Assembly: GCA_938008575.1 (NCBI GenBank)
Contig: CALLKB010000189.1
Span: forward strand, 1-23,122
Length of the DNA: 23,122 nucleotides
Direction of reading: 5' to 3'
Source: an uncultured Cytophagaceae bacterium
GTDB lineage: Bacteria; Bacteroidota; Bacteroidia; Cytophagales; Spirosomataceae
Shown here: in pieces, positions 1 through 8,408 of the stretch
Layout: each line of letters begins with the position of its first letter
Position numbering within the stretch: the first letter of the stretch is position 1
The notes under the pieces: model-generated
The model's input: the letters and a program-made list of their open reading frames with translations, nothing else
Told to the model about the DNA's origin: nothing
Database searches by the model: none
Program-made: the position numbers and the translations under genes

Positions 1-616
1 CTATTTCCACCGGAATCGCAGACCTTATATCACAGTCAAGTACGCGAGTTCTGGTGACCAATTTATCGCACATCCGAATGGAGATGCTCACCTATTTTCA
101 AACCCTATCAGCCAACAGCTCGTACACCGTTTACGGGCAGAACATCAAGCCATTTTGGTAGGAGTTAATACGGCTAATGCAGATAATCCAAGTCTGACAA
201 CTCGTGTTTGGCCAGGTAATTCTCCATTACGATTCGTGTTGGATCCACAAGCGCGCATGGATGAAAAGCTTCACCTATTGCAAGATGAATTCCCAACCTA
301 CATTTTCACGCATGGAGTGGCAAAATCAGAGGGAAATAAACACTGGATCGCCCTTGGCGCTGAAAATTACTTGCAAAAATTCATGGGCTATTGCAAGGAG
401 AAGGCAATCCAATCCATTTTAATCGAAGGTGGGACAAAGACCATTGAAGCGTTTATTCAAGAAATCGATGTGCAAGAAATCATTCACATCGAATCAACCG
501 AAGTTTTAGGTTCAGGCATAGCAACGCCAAATGTCCCATTCGTGGACGAAAGAACCTATCAACTAGGAAGTGATAACCACTGGAAAGTTCAATTAGGCGA
601 AGAAAATTTGGCCTAA
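1..616 (+). CDS. ribD: RibD C-terminal reductase domain (5' truncated)
   Basis: This is the end of the riboflavin biosynthesis enzyme RibD, which deaminates and then reduces the pyrimidine intermediate made from GTP in the cytosol. Only the reductase half is in the window. The reading frame is open from base 2, so the gene begins upstream and the first ATG at 155 is internal. Visible family motifs are RPYITVKYA at the start, [33 protein letters not shown], the IEGGTKT glycine motif and LGSGIATP near the end. The usual DG of the 'S.DG.IA' strand reads DQ here, a minor deviation. The N-terminal deaminase domain would be expected just outside the window. The last 24 bases overlap the convergent mntH. 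Identity as a RibD-type reductase is firm; whether it is fused to a deaminase cannot be seen. Confidence 0.9.
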   Translation, partial: YFHRNRRPYITVKYASSGDQFIAHPNGDAHLFSNPISQQLVHRLRAEHQAILVGVNTANADNPSLTTRVWPGNSPLRFVLDPQARMDEKLHLLQDEFPTYIFTHGVAKSEGNKHWIALGAENYLQKFMGYCKEKAIQSILIEGGTKTIEAFIQEIDVQEIIHIESTEVLGSGIATPNVPFVDERTYQLGSDNHWKVQLGEENLA

Positions 617-1912
617 TAAATAGCAGTTCAACGAAAGGATTATGGCGGAAACGATCCAGGCCAACCAAGTCATCCAAACAGGATTCACAAATTTCCCCAT
701 GCGATTAGCGTCACTCGTAAACCAAACTAAGGGAATCACAGCAAAACTTAATTGCATCGATAAGACAACCTGCGAAAGAATCAACAATTCATTGATGTGA
801 GATTCACCCCAAATCCATGTGACAAAAAAAGCGGGTACGATGGCGATGAGTCGGGTGATTAAACGCCTCAACCAAGGCTTCATTTTCAAATCGATAAAAC
901 CTTCCATCACGATTTGACCAGCTAAAGTTCCAGTCACAGTCGCATTTTGACCAGAGGCTAATAAGGCTACCGCAAATAAGATACTCGCCCATTTTGTACC
1001 CATGACAGGGTCCAATAATAAGAAGGCATCTTGAATATCAGCAACATCTTGTCGGCCATTCCAATGAAACGCTGCAGCTGCCAAAATCAGAATACTCGCA
1101 TTAATGAAAAAGGCAAAGCTTAACGAAATCGTAGAATCCCACGTGGCATATTTAATCGCTTTTTTGCGGTCAACGTCATTCTGTTCAAAAGCTCTTGTCT
1201 GTACAATGCTCGAATGCAAATAGAGGTTATGCGGCATCACCGTTGCACCTAAAATACCAATCGCCACATACAATTGATGCTCATCCATGACAATGCTCGA
1301 TTGCGGAATTAATCCGCTTAAAACATGGGAAACGGCTGGCTGAGCCACCCAAATTTCGTATCCAAAACAAAGCGTAATCACGGCCAATAAAGCCATGACG
1401 ATAGATTCTAAAACACGAAAACCGCGATTCTGGAAATAGAGAATTAAAAACACATCGAGAATGGTAATGAGAATACCGGCCAAGATAGGTATGCCAAACA
1501 GCAAATGTAAGGCCAGTGCGGAGCCGATGACCTCAGCTAAATCGCAGGCTGCAATCGCTAATTCACAAATAATCCAAAGGAAATAAACGACAGGTTTGGA
1601 AAATGAATCCCCACAAGCCTGGGCTAAATCGCGACCGGTTGCTACACCTAATTTCAAAGCCAAATGCTGCAAAAGAATGGCAAATAAACTCGAGACAAGA
1701 ATAACAGATAAAAGGGTGTAGCCAAACTGAGCACCACCCGCTAAATCTGTAGCCCAATTCCCTGGATCCATATATCCCACAGCCACCATAAAACCAGGCC
1801 CAATGAATGCGCGCAAATTTTTCCAGAATCCTCCTCCTTTCGGAATGGGTATGGAAGCAAAAACCTCACTAAGTGAGTTTTCTTGATGTGATTTGCGCCA
1901 AGGGTTGGACAT
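593..1912 (-). CDS. mntH: NRAMP family Mn2+/Fe2+ transporter MntH
   Basis: A 439-residue inner-membrane divalent metal importer of the NRAMP family, which couples manganese (or iron) uptake to protons. Diagnostic metal-site motifs are present: DPGN at residues 49-52 in the first membrane helix and the A-x-x-MPH motif at 223-228 followed by [12 protein letters not shown] in the sixth. About eleven hydrophobic segments can be seen, and the length is normal for the family. About 35 polar residues precede the first helix. It is divergent from a DtxR/MntR-type regulator, which argues for manganese as the main substrate. Upstream on the minus strand lie a promoter match and a DtxR-like palindrome. 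Its 3' end overlaps ribD by 24 bp, so no terminator fits between them. Confidence 0.95.
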   Translation of the reverse strand: MSNPWRKSHQENSLSEVFASIPIPKGGGFWKNLRAFIGPGFMVAVGYMDPGNWATDLAGGAQFGYTLLSVILVSSLFAILLQHLALKLGVATGRDLAQACGDSFSKPVVYFLWIICELAIAACDLAEVIGSALALHLLFGIPILAGILITILDVFLILYFQNRGFRVLESIVMALLAVITLCFGYEIWVAQPAVSHVLSGLIPQSSIVMDEHQLYVAIGILGATVMPHNLYLHSSIVQTRAFEQNDVDRKKAIKYATWDSTISLSFAFFINASILILAAAAFHWNGRQDVADIQDAFLLLDPVMGTKWASILFAVALLASGQNATVTGTLAGQIVMEGFIDLKMKPWLRRLITRLIAIVPAFFVTWIWGESHINELLILSQVVLSMQLSFAVIPLVWFTSDANRMGKFVNPVWMTWLAWIVSAIILSLNCYLLGQIFFA

Positions 1913-1929
1913 ATTTCGATTTTAACATC

Positions 1930-1957
1930 CAAATATACAAGAATTATGATGATTCAA
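1930..1957 (-). promoter_or_regulatory. Predicted mntH promoter (-33 TTG, -7 TATATTTG)
   Basis: Read on the minus strand, TATATTTG (1930-1937) matches the Bacteroidota -7 consensus TAnnTTTG exactly. A TTG (1955-1957) lies 17 bases upstream, within the known 17-23 spacing. The ATG follows about 17 bases downstream of the -7 box. The palindrome at 1963-1984 sits directly upstream of the -33 element. Confidence 0.6.
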
Positions 1958-1962
1958 AAATA

Positions 1963-1984
1963 TTTTTTAGTTAGGCCTAAAAAA
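1963..1984. promoter_or_regulatory. Candidate MntR/DtxR-type operator
   Basis: An inverted repeat TTTTTTAG - 6 bases - CTAAAAAA lies in the 120-bp gap between mntH and mntR. It also contains the perfect 10-bp palindrome TTAGGCCTAA at 1971-1980. It resembles the core of the DtxR/IdeR site (TTAGGTTAGCCTAA-like). It sits just upstream of the predicted mntH -33 element and about 22 bases upstream of the predicted mntR -7 box, so a bound repressor could affect both genes. The site is seen in the sequence; its function is inferred from position and the adjacent regulator. Confidence 0.55.
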
Positions 1985-2006
1985 ATAAATTAAACAAATA
2001 AATGCT

Positions 2007-2014
2007 TATTTTTG
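2007..2014 (+). promoter_or_regulatory. Predicted -7 element of mntR (TATTTTTG)
   Basis: TATTTTTG matches TAnnTTTG exactly and ends 18 bases before the mntR ATG. No TTG is found at the usual -33 distance. That region is A/T-rich and lies next to the candidate operator, consistent with a weak, autoregulated promoter. Confidence 0.45.
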
Positions 2015-2032
2015 AGCTCTAAATTTCGCTAA

Positions 2033-2695
2033 ATGTCCACCTCCTTTGCAGAAGAGAATTATTTGAAAATTATCTATCGCCTTTCTGAAGGTCACGATGA
2101 CGATATTTCAACCAATGCTGTGGCAGAATTAACGCAGACAAAAGCGGCATCCGTAACCGATATGCTACGTAAACTCGCTGAAAAAGGCTGGGTACATTAT
2201 CAAAAATACCAGGGCGTGCGTTTAAGTCCCGCTGGCGAAAAGATTGCTTTAGGAATTGTTCGCAAACACCGACTTTGGGAGGTATTCCTTGTAGAAAAGA
2301 TGGGCTTCAACTGGGATGAAGTACATGAAATTGCTGAACAACTAGAGCATATCGAATCCGACTCATTGATCGAAAAATTGGATGCATTTCTAGAATTCCC
2401 TAAAACCGATCCGCATGGAGATCCGATCCCAACCAAAAATGGGGTAATGCCAGAATTAGGCTATTTGCATCTCTCCGACATCAAAGCTAATAAGCGCTGC
2501 GTGTTGATGGGTGTGGCCAAAGATTCCGCCGTATTTCTCCAATTACTCACAAAAATGCAATTGAGTTTAGGTGCAGCATTACATGTTCAAGAAGTGAATG
2601 CGTTTGACCGTTCGATTTCGGTATCGATAGATAATGCTCCTGCTGTCTTCATTAGTCATGAAGTAGCGAAGAACATCTTGGTCAAATTAGCTTAA
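2033..2695 (+). CDS. mntR: DtxR/MntR family metal-dependent transcriptional regulator
   Basis: A 220-residue metal-responsive DNA-binding regulator. It has an N-terminal winged helix (about residues 5-70, with the recognition region around TKAASVTDMLRKLAEKG). The dimerisation and metal-binding domain follows (about 72-130), with likely ligands H79, E83, H98, E99, E102, E105 and H106 in the family pattern RKHRLWEVFL...VHEIAEQLEHI. The DPHGDPIP signature is at 126-133, and a C-terminal FeoA/SH3-like domain covers about 145-220. The three-domain length fits IdeR/DtxR and longer MntR proteins rather than the short Bacillus MntR. Being divergent from mntH, it most likely represses manganese uptake when metal is replete. 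Iron as co-regulator cannot be excluded. There is no Shine-Dalgarno sequence before the ATG. The last 9 bases overlap the convergent SNF2 gene. Confidence 0.9.
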   Translation: MSTSFAEENYLKIIYRLSEGHDDDISTNAVAELTQTKAASVTDMLRKLAEKGWVHYQKYQGVRLSPAGEKIALGIVRKHRLWEVFLVEKMGFNWDEVHEIAEQLEHIESDSLIEKLDAFLEFPKTDPHGDPIPTKNGVMPELGYLHLSDIKANKRCVLMGVAKDSAVFLQLLTKMQLSLGAALHVQEVNAFDRSISVSIDNAPAVFISHEVAKNILVKLA

Positions 2696-5623
2696 TAAAT
2701 CCAGGACTTCGTCCTCACTTAAATTACGTAGGATACTTTCGTCGGAAGTAACCAACTCATTCGCTAAGTCCAATTTGCGCTGTTGCAAGGACAAGATTTT
2801 CTCCTCAACCGTCTCTTTCGAGATAAATTTATAGGTAAATACAGTCTTCTTTTGACCTATCCGGTGCGCACGGTCAATGGCTTGCGCCTCCGCAGCAGGA
2901 TTCCACCAAGGATCTAATAAAAAGACATAATCAGCTGCAGTTAAGTTCAATCCTACTCCCCCCGCTTTTAATGAAATCAAGAAAACCGATTGTCCATCAT
3001 CCTTCTGGAAACTCTCCACCTGACCTTTCCGATCAGAAGTACTTCCATCCAAATACGCATAATCGATACCACGTTCATCCAAAGCCTTGCGAATCAATCC
3101 CAAATGCTGAACAAACTGGCTAAATATTAAGACTTTGTGATGTTGCTCGAGTACAGTCTCCAACTTCTCTAAAACGGCTTCCATCTTACCCGATTCACCT
3201 TCAAATCCATCCTCGCACAAAGCTGGGTGATTGGCCAATTGGCGTAATTTCGTCAAGCCTTGTAACACAGAGAACCTTGATTTCTGTAAGCCTTCGTCTT
3301 TGATCTGTTTCAATAAAACATCACGGTAGAAGGACTTCGTTTTATCGTATAGACGCTCCTGTTCTTCCGACATCGTGCAATAGGTAATGGACTCCATTTT
3401 TTCAGGCAAATCCGCTGCCACTTGTCTTTTTTCACGACGCAATAAATAGGGCTTAATTAAGAAGTATAGGCGCTTTTTCTGGTCACCATCCGCTTTCTTT
3501 TCAATAGGAACCTGGAAATGATCTTTGAAATAGCGTTGTGTTCCCAACAAACCTGTATTCACAAAATTCATTTGTGACCACAAGTCCATCGTCGAATTTT
3601 CCAACGGCGTACCCGTCATCACTAAACGGAACTTCGCATTCAATTTTTGAACAGCTTTTGTGATGTTCGCCAATGGATTTTTAATCGCTTGCGACTCATC
3701 CAAAATCACGTAACTAAAAGCCTGTTTCTCGAACCAATCTATGTCGGAACGAACCATTCCAAAGGAACACAAAATCAAATCCACTTTACCAATTTGTGCT
3801 TGCAATTTCTCCCTTTGAGGTCCACTGTAAACCAAAACACGCAATTGAGGCGTAAACTTTTTGGCCTCCATCTCCCAGTTATACAACAAGGAAGTTGGCA
3901 TCACCAACAATGATGGCAAAGTCTCCCCTTGCTCTTTTAAACTCTGTAATAAGCAAAGTGTCTGAACCGTTTTACCAAGACCCATGTCATCGGCTAAACA
4001 AGCCCCTAAACCCGCTGCTTGACGCGTACGCATCCAACGGTATCCTTCTAATTGGTATGGACGTAAAGTTCCTTTGAAGTTCTTCGGAACTGGAAACTCT
4101 TTTGTTTCGAGTTTGAGATCATTGAGTGTTTTAGTGCGTAAATTCGTTTTCACCAACTCTTGATTCTCCCATTCCTGAATCAACTGGAAGTGCTGACGAC
4201 GCAAGAAAACACCATCTTCACCCGGACGCGTTTCAGAGAAATAGAACAAATCTTGATAATCGTGGAACCAATTATCGGGTATGATCGCAATCGATCCATC
4301 AGGAAGATGGAACTCTTTCTTTTTCTGGAGAATTAATTGGCGAATCTTCAGGAATGGAATTTGGAAGGTACCAAACGAAATCACCGCCTGCACATCAAAC
4401 CAATCCAATTTTTCACCAATACGAATCTTGATTTCAGGCTTTCCTAAGAAATACCTTGGCGCAGATCCATCACCTTTAAACTGTACTGAGAAAGCTCCCT
4501 GATCTAAATCTTGCTTATGTGCCGTTAGCCATTGAACCGCATCAGAACGCGAAATTGTTGCGCGGCCATCTGCCTCCATGGGTAATCCCATAGCCTTCAA
4601 CGCTTGAAAAGCACGCTTTTCCTTGGTCAGCGAACGCATGATTTTTTGGAAAGCATAGCTGTCACCCTTTTTCTCGAAAAGGACATTGGCCTCCGCCGAA
4701 AGTCCATCCCAAGGGAAACGGTTATTGCCGTATTGAAACGAAAGGACAAATTGCCAACGATCGGCGGCTTCCAAGGCTTTTTTGGCGGATACTTTTTCCT
4801 CCTCGTCCAGCTTAGGGGTTATCGGTCCGTAAGACAATAAATACTGGCAATTCTTCTCGGTATTCGTGATTTCAAAGCCTTTGGCATGTACGGGGTAACG
4901 CGCAACCATGGCTTTTACGAATTTCCGGAAATAATCTTCTTCCATGTTTCGCGGGATAACCACGAATTTTTTATTCAAAAAGGCGCGTAACTTCTTGCCT
5001 TCTAATTGCGGTTTGAAATGGTAAAGCTTCTGATTCAATAACATCCAAGCCGGCTCATCACAGAGAATTAGCGCATCTTTGTACTGAAATTCGAGCTTAT
5101 TACCCTTGTATTTTAGGGTTGGGAAGTAATGGGTATTTTCCTCATTTCGCATGAAATGAAAAAGCACTTCAACGGCTTCTGCTTGAATCTCTACTGTTTG
5201 ACGCATCGGATTTCCGTCGTTCCCCATGATAAAAAGCGTCTTATCTGGGCAGATCAATTCAAAAATTTGTCCTCGCCGTTTTTCTACGACGGCATGAACG
5301 GCTTCCTGAATCTCCTTCTCCCCTTTTTCTGCATCAAAGGTTTTCAGGAAAAACTCCTCCATCGTTTTGCGCTTGGAAGTATTAAACTTCTCAAAAATCG
5401 CAGCGGGTTTCATCCCTTCGACCAATTTCACGGCAGACTCATCTCGTTCGTCTAAGCCATGGGCAAACTCATGAAAATTGCGTGTTGTTAATGTTTGATA
5501 CTCCCAAGTTAATTGACCTTTGTCATTCAGTTGAACGACAAAAACCTCGAACAAATAACCGAGGCATTCGTGAGACAATAAGGAATAAACAACCTGAAAA
5601 GGTTTGTTTGGGGAGATCTTCAT
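2687..5623 (-). CDS. SNF2-family DEAD/DEAH-like helicase (Swi2/Snf2 ATPase)
   Basis: A 978-residue SNF2-type ATPase expected to translocate on double-stranded DNA and remodel protein-DNA complexes in the cytosol. The C-terminal half holds both RecA-like lobes. Motif I is ADDMGLGKT (about 545-552), motif II DESQ (642-645), motif III MTGTPLENS and an LLRREK motif. In lobe two are LDGSTSDRKGQV, SLKAGGVGLNL and DRAHRIGQ (about 917). Motif II reads DESQ, within the range seen for SNF2 proteins. The first roughly 530 residues have no motif I recognise, and I see no SWIM-type zinc-finger cysteine pattern. The partner and cellular role are unknown. It has its own predicted promoter and is followed only by the overlapping, convergent mntR. 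Confidence 0.92.
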   Translation of the reverse strand: MKISPNKPFQVVYSLLSHECLGYLFEVFVVQLNDKGQLTWEYQTLTTRNFHEFAHGLDERDESAVKLVEGMKPAAIFEKFNTSKRKTMEEFFLKTFDAEKGEKEIQEAVHAVVEKRRGQIFELICPDKTLFIMGNDGNPMRQTVEIQAEAVEVLFHFMRNEENTHYFPTLKYKGNKLEFQYKDALILCDEPAWMLLNQKLYHFKPQLEGKKLRAFLNKKFVVIPRNMEEDYFRKFVKAMVARYPVHAKGFEITNTEKNCQYLLSYGPITPKLDEEEKVSAKKALEAADRWQFVLSFQYGNNRFPWDGLSAEANVLFEKKGDSYAFQKIMRSLTKEKRAFQALKAMGLPMEADGRATISRSDAVQWLTAHKQDLDQGAFSVQFKGDGSAPRYFLGKPEIKIRIGEKLDWFDVQAVISFGTFQIPFLKIRQLILQKKKEFHLPDGSIAIIPDNWFHDYQDLFYFSETRPGEDGVFLRRQHFQLIQEWENQELVKTNLRTKTLNDLKLETKEFPVPKNFKGTLRPYQLEGYRWMRTRQAAGLGACLADDMGLGKTVQTLCLLQSLKEQGETLPSLLVMPTSLLYNWEMEAKKFTPQLRVLVYSGPQREKLQAQIGKVDLILCSFGMVRSDIDWFEKQAFSYVILDESQAIKNPLANITKAVQKLNAKFRLVMTGTPLENSTMDLWSQMNFVNTGLLGTQRYFKDHFQVPIEKKADGDQKKRLYFLIKPYLLRREKRQVAADLPEKMESITYCTMSEEQERLYDKTKSFYRDVLLKQIKDEGLQKSRFSVLQGLTKLRQLANHPALCEDGFEGESGKMEAVLEKLETVLEQHHKVLIFSQFVQHLGLIRKALDERGIDYAYLDGSTSDRKGQVESFQKDDGQSVFLISLKAGGVGLNLTAADYVFLLDPWWNPAAEAQAIDRAHRIGQKKTVFTYKFISKETVEEKILSLQQRKLDLANELVTSDESILRNLSEDEVLDLLS

Positions 5624-5635
5624 GTAGCTAATAAA

Positions 5636-5653
5636 AACTCGATTTCGCGAGTT
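5636..5653. repeat. Short inverted repeat in the SNF2 gene leader
   Basis: AACTCG - 6 bases - CGAGTT lies 13 bases upstream of the SNF2 start codon. It could be a small hairpin in the transcript leader or a protein-binding site. A 6-bp stem is short, so function is uncertain. Confidence 0.3.
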
Positions 5654-5661
5654 CTATGAGT

Positions 5662-5687
5662 AAAACCTTCAAAAATAAGGTTTTTTC
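5662..5687 (-). terminator. Intrinsic terminator of the amidase-mlaD-prmA operon (potentially bidirectional)
   Basis: AAAACCTT (5662-5669), a 7-base loop and AAGGTTTT (5677-5684) form an 8-bp stem 37 bases beyond the prmA stop codon. On the minus strand it ends in TTTT, on the plus strand in TTTTTT. Only the minus strand has a gene to terminate. The loop also contains the predicted -7 box of the next gene. Confidence 0.6.
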
Positions 5688-5702
5688 ATGAATTACCACC
5701 AA
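5670..5702 (-). promoter_or_regulatory. Predicted promoter of the SNF2 gene (-33 TTG, -7 TATTTTTG)
   Basis: On the minus strand, TATTTTTG at 5670-5677 matches TAnnTTTG, with TTG at 5700-5702 and a 22-base spacer. It overlaps the prmA terminator hairpin and lies about 46 bases upstream of the SNF2 start codon. Confidence 0.45.
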
Positions 5703-5720
5703 AAAATGAAAAATAAACTA

Positions 5721-6548
5721 TTAGGCCTTAATCAAGCGGATGCAAGCCCAATCGCGCAAATGTGTTTCTGTTTCGAAGGAAAGTCCCAAGGGGGATGCCG
5801 CCGCTGTCAAAAAAGGAATATCAGCAGCATAGAATCCGCTCAACAATAAAATGCCACCAGATTTTAAACGCAAAGCATATTCAGCCAACTCATCCAAGAG
5901 GATATTCCGGTTGATATTCGCAATAACGACATCATAAACCGTCAAGGGCTCATCCCGTATCGTTCCTTCCTGAAATGTCGCCGACTCGCAATTGTTCAAC
6001 GCGGCATTCTCAATCGAGTTTTCTACGGACCAAGGGTCAATATCAAATCCATGTACACGTGAAGCCCCCAGTTTCAAGGCGACAAAAGCGAGGATTCCCG
6101 TTCCTGTTCCTACATCTAAAACCGATTTCCCTTCTAATGAAATCTCAAACATCGCTTGAACCATCAAGGTCGTCGTTTCATGATGTCCAGTACCAAAAGA
6201 CATTTTAGGGTTAATGACAATATCCATTTCCACGCTCGGATCTGGCTCATGAAAGCTTGCTCGGATGTTTACTTTATCCGAAATGCGAATCGGGTCGTAA
6301 TTGGTTTCCCAAACAGCATTCCAATTTTGCTTTTCGATTTCGGCCTCTGTGACATCTATCGAGCCTAAAAAACGATAACGTTCAATAATTTCATGTGCAG
6401 CAACAGCATCATATAAATCCATCGGACAATAGGCATTAATACCCGATTCTGTATCCTCGAAAATATCAAACCCAATTTCACCTAGCTCTGCCATTAAAAT
6501 ATCCGTGATCTCGACAGCCGCCGAAATTGTTAATTGCTTAGTCGCCAT
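5721..6548 (-). CDS. prmA: Ribosomal protein L11 methyltransferase PrmA
   Basis: A 275-residue cytosolic SAM-dependent methyltransferase that methylates ribosomal protein L11. The N-terminal ~100 residues form the substrate-recognition region. The catalytic domain shows the PrmA signature MSFGTGHHETT (116-126), the SAM-binding glycine motif VLDVGTGTGIL (143-153), the acidic end of the next strand FDID (168-171) and the NINRNIL motif (211-217), which stands where PrmA has its conserved asparagine. Length matches the Bacteroidota form. It is the third gene of an apparent operon, starting 13 bp after the MlaD/MCE gene, and is followed by an intrinsic terminator. The envelope genes before it have no obvious functional link to L11, so co-transcription is probably incidental. 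Confidence 0.95.
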   Translation of the reverse strand: MATKQLTISAAVEITDILMAELGEIGFDIFEDTESGINAYCPMDLYDAVAAHEIIERYRFLGSIDVTEAEIEKQNWNAVWETNYDPIRISDKVNIRASFHEPDPSVEMDIVINPKMSFGTGHHETTTLMVQAMFEISLEGKSVLDVGTGTGILAFVALKLGASRVHGFDIDPWSVENSIENAALNNCESATFQEGTIRDEPLTVYDVVIANINRNILLDELAEYALRLKSGGILLLSGFYAADIPFLTAAASPLGLSFETETHLRDWACIRLIKA

Positions 6549-6561
6549 GCGATGGGTTTAT

Positions 6562-7512
6562 TTATTGCGTTACCGCTTTCGAATCTTTTTTACCGAAAAC
6601 GGAGAAATGAATGTAGCGCTTCGGCTGAGTCCGGAAGTCGATTAATAACTTATCTAAATCCACCAAAGATTTATTCAAGCCATTATACAAAGAATCACTT
6701 GTCAGTAACTTACCAGCGCTGCCTTGTCCTTGTTCAAGCTTCGTCACAATCTTCTGAAGGGATTGAATTGCTTTTCCTGCTTCTTGTAAGGTTTGACCAA
6801 TGCGAACGGCTTGCAAGGAGTCTGCGACCGTATTGAATTTCGTCAACAAAGGCTTCAATTGCTTTTCGGTTTCCGTTAAGCTTTGCGTCAAAGATTTCAT
6901 ATTCGCCGTTATCTGCTTTACGTTTGCCTTATTATCACTTACGAGCTCCGTTACGGAACCATTGATGTTGGTCACTGCGGAATTCGAATTCTTAATTAAC
7001 TCGTTTAAATGTGTCCCCGTGTGCTCGAATTTAAGGCTAATCTTACGAAAGGAAACTAATAAGGAATCTGCGTTAGACAATACAGGAAGCGCGCGCTCTT
7101 TTAAAAGCGCAGAAAGTCCCTTCTCCGTTGTTCCTTGAATCACACTTTCCGTAGGTAAGGAACCCTTGCCCAACAATTCCAAACGCATAACTTTGCCACC
7201 CAACAGTGCGCCGTCAGACAAAACAACTAAGGTCTTATCAGGCAAAATCAAATCTTTGTTAATGCGCAAAGTCACTTTGATTTTATTTCCATTTTCTGCC
7301 AAAAGCTCTACTTTCTTGACTTTACCAACCTCAATACCATTCAAAAGCACTTGGTTGGAAGGCGTTAGCCCATCGACATTGTCGTAGGTTACATAATAGA
7401 TTTTGGAAGATGAAAACACATCATTCCCCTTTAGGAAGTTAAACCCAAAATAGAGGATCAGGAAGGCTATGAGGGCCAAAAAACCAACCTTTAATTCGTT
7501 GCTTTGAAACAT
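6562..7512 (-). CDS. MCE/MlaD family lipid-transport protein
   Basis: A 316-residue single-pass inner-membrane protein of the MCE (MlaD) family, which carries phospholipids or other hydrophobic molecules across the periplasm. A short N-terminus leads into one transmembrane helix (about 9-27). The MCE domain follows (about 37-116: YYVTYDNVDGLTPSNQVLLNGIEVGKV ... GALLGGKVMRLEL). The rest is long, helical and coiled-coil-like, and probably forms the oligomeric channel. The reading frame extends 21 codons upstream into the amidase gene, but I chose the ATG at 7512: it lies 7 bp after the amidase stop and gives the usual short cytoplasmic tail. An ABC permease and ATPase (MlaE/MlaF) are not in the window. 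Its residence between an amidase and prmA, opposite lptD, suggests outer-membrane maintenance. Confidence 0.88.
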   Translation of the reverse strand: MFQSNELKVGFLALIAFLILYFGFNFLKGNDVFSSSKIYYVTYDNVDGLTPSNQVLLNGIEVGKVKKVELLAENGNKIKVTLRINKDLILPDKTLVVLSDGALLGGKVMRLELLGKGSLPTESVIQGTTEKGLSALLKERALPVLSNADSLLVSFRKISLKFEHTGTHLNELIKNSNSAVTNINGSVTELVSDNKANVKQITANMKSLTQSLTETEKQLKPLLTKFNTVADSLQAVRIGQTLQEAGKAIQSLQKIVTKLEQGQGSAGKLLTSDSLYNGLNKSLVDLDKLLIDFRTQPKRYIHFSVFGKKDSKAVTQ

Positions 7513-7519
7513 AATGGGT

Positions 7520-8320
7520 TTATTTTTCGATTTCGTCTTTATACTTTTTGAACGCTGTCGTGATAGCATCAGCAACTTCTGCTTGGCCTTTTTCAGAATT
7601 CAAATATTCTTCTTCTGTCGGGTTTGTTAAGAATCCAGTCTCAACCAACACACTTGGCATCGCGGTACGCCAAATCACCAAAAAACCGGCCTGCTTCACA
7701 CCAAAACTCTTACGCTTAAACGTCTTAGAAAATTCATCTTCCACATGTGAGGCGAATTTAACCGAGTTAGCCATGAAGGCACTTTGGTAATTTGCCATCA
7801 TAATGTGCGCAAGCGGAGAGCTAGGATCAAACCCATTATAGGAAGTCTGATAATCCTTCTCTTGCAAAATAACGGAGTTTTCTCGTTTGGCTACGTTCAA
7901 ATTCCCATCGGTTTTATGAAGACCCATGGTATAGGTTTCCGTCCCATAGGCCGATTTATTCAAGGCCGCGTTACAGTGCACCGAGATAAATAAATCCGCT
8001 TTATTGCGATTTGCAATATCAGCGCGTTCAAATAATTCAATAAATTCATCTGTCTCACGGGTATAAATAACCTTCATATCCGGATATTCCGCCTTCAAAC
8101 GCTTGCCTAATTCTAAGATGATTTTCAGGGTAACTTTCCCTTCCCTAGCCCCTGCAGGCCCTAAACAACCGGGATCCTTTCCGCCATGTCCCGCATCGAG
8201 ACAAACCGTTTTGATAAGATTCTTTTTAACCGCTTTTGTGGGCTCAACCGTTGGCACAGTTGCCGACATAATTGACAACGCAAGCCCAATAACAAAAATA
8301 ACTCGGATGGATGAAAACAT
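7520..8320 (-). CDS. Periplasmic N-acetylmuramoyl-L-alanine amidase (Amidase_3, AmiC-like)
   Basis: A 266-residue secreted zinc amidase that cuts the bond between MurNAc and the peptide stem of peptidoglycan. Residues 1-20 form a plausible signal peptide. The Amidase_3 domain shows zinc ligands H45 (LDAGHGG), E60 (REGKVTL) and H115 (ISVHCNA), and the catalytic glutamate E227 (VLVETGFLTN). The open frame continues 35 codons further upstream, but the ATG at 8320 is preferred because it begins directly with the signal peptide and falls downstream of a -7 match. No LysM or SPOR domain is present. It leads an operon with the MlaD-type protein (7-bp gap) and prmA, and is divergent from lptD. A role in daughter-cell separation or wall turnover is likely by family. 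Confidence 0.92.
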   Translation of the reverse strand: MFSSIRVIFVIGLALSIMSATVPTVEPTKAVKKNLIKTVCLDAGHGGKDPGCLGPAGAREGKVTLKIILELGKRLKAEYPDMKVIYTRETDEFIELFERADIANRNKADLFISVHCNAALNKSAYGTETYTMGLHKTDGNLNVAKRENSVILQEKDYQTSYNGFDPSSPLAHIMMANYQSAFMANSVKFASHVEDEFSKTFKRKSFGVKQAGFLVIWRTAMPSVLVETGFLTNPTEEEYLNSEKGQAEVADAITTAFKKYKDEIEK

Positions 8321-8359
8321 TATTTTTAGATTATTACACTTAGGTACCACGCAATGATG

Positions 8360-8367
8360 TAATTTTG
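8360..8367 (+). promoter_or_regulatory. Predicted -7 element of lptD (TAATTTTG)
   Basis: TAATTTTG matches TAnnTTTG and lies 41 bases before the lptD start. No TTG is seen at the usual -33 distance. It shares the 88-bp divergent spacer with the amidase promoter. Confidence 0.4.
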
Positions 8368-8385
8368 CAAATTCATTACAGAAGA

Positions 8386-8393
8386 CAAATATA
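8386..8393 (-). promoter_or_regulatory. Predicted -7 element of the amidase operon (TATATTTG)
   Basis: On the minus strand TATATTTG matches TAnnTTTG and lies about 65 bases upstream of the amidase ATG at 8320. This supports that start over the longer reading frame, whose ATG at 8425 would lie upstream of the promoter. Confidence 0.45.
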
Positions 8394-8408
8394 ATTTTTA
8401 AATTCCAT

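Noticed and set aside
155..616. ATG at 155 as the start of a 153-residue protein
   Set aside because: The same frame is open from base 2 and already encodes RibD reductase motifs ([16 protein letters not shown]), so this is an internal methionine.
5129..5455. 108-residue plus-strand reading frame inside the SNF2 gene
   Set aside because: Antisense shadow of a well-supported gene; composition shows no domain.
5720..5732. TTAGGCC-like string as a second metal-regulator site
   Set aside because: It is the prmA stop codon and final codons, lacks a second half-site with the right spacing and is not near a promoter.
6800..7138. 112-residue plus-strand reading frame opposite the MCE gene
   Set aside because: Antisense shadow; its hydrophobic stretches come from the reverse complement of the helical MCE tail.
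7513..7575. Upstream ATG at 7575 for the MlaD/MCE gene
   Set aside because: It would overlap the amidase coding end by 56 bp and add a very basic 21-residue stretch before the usual MCE N-terminus.
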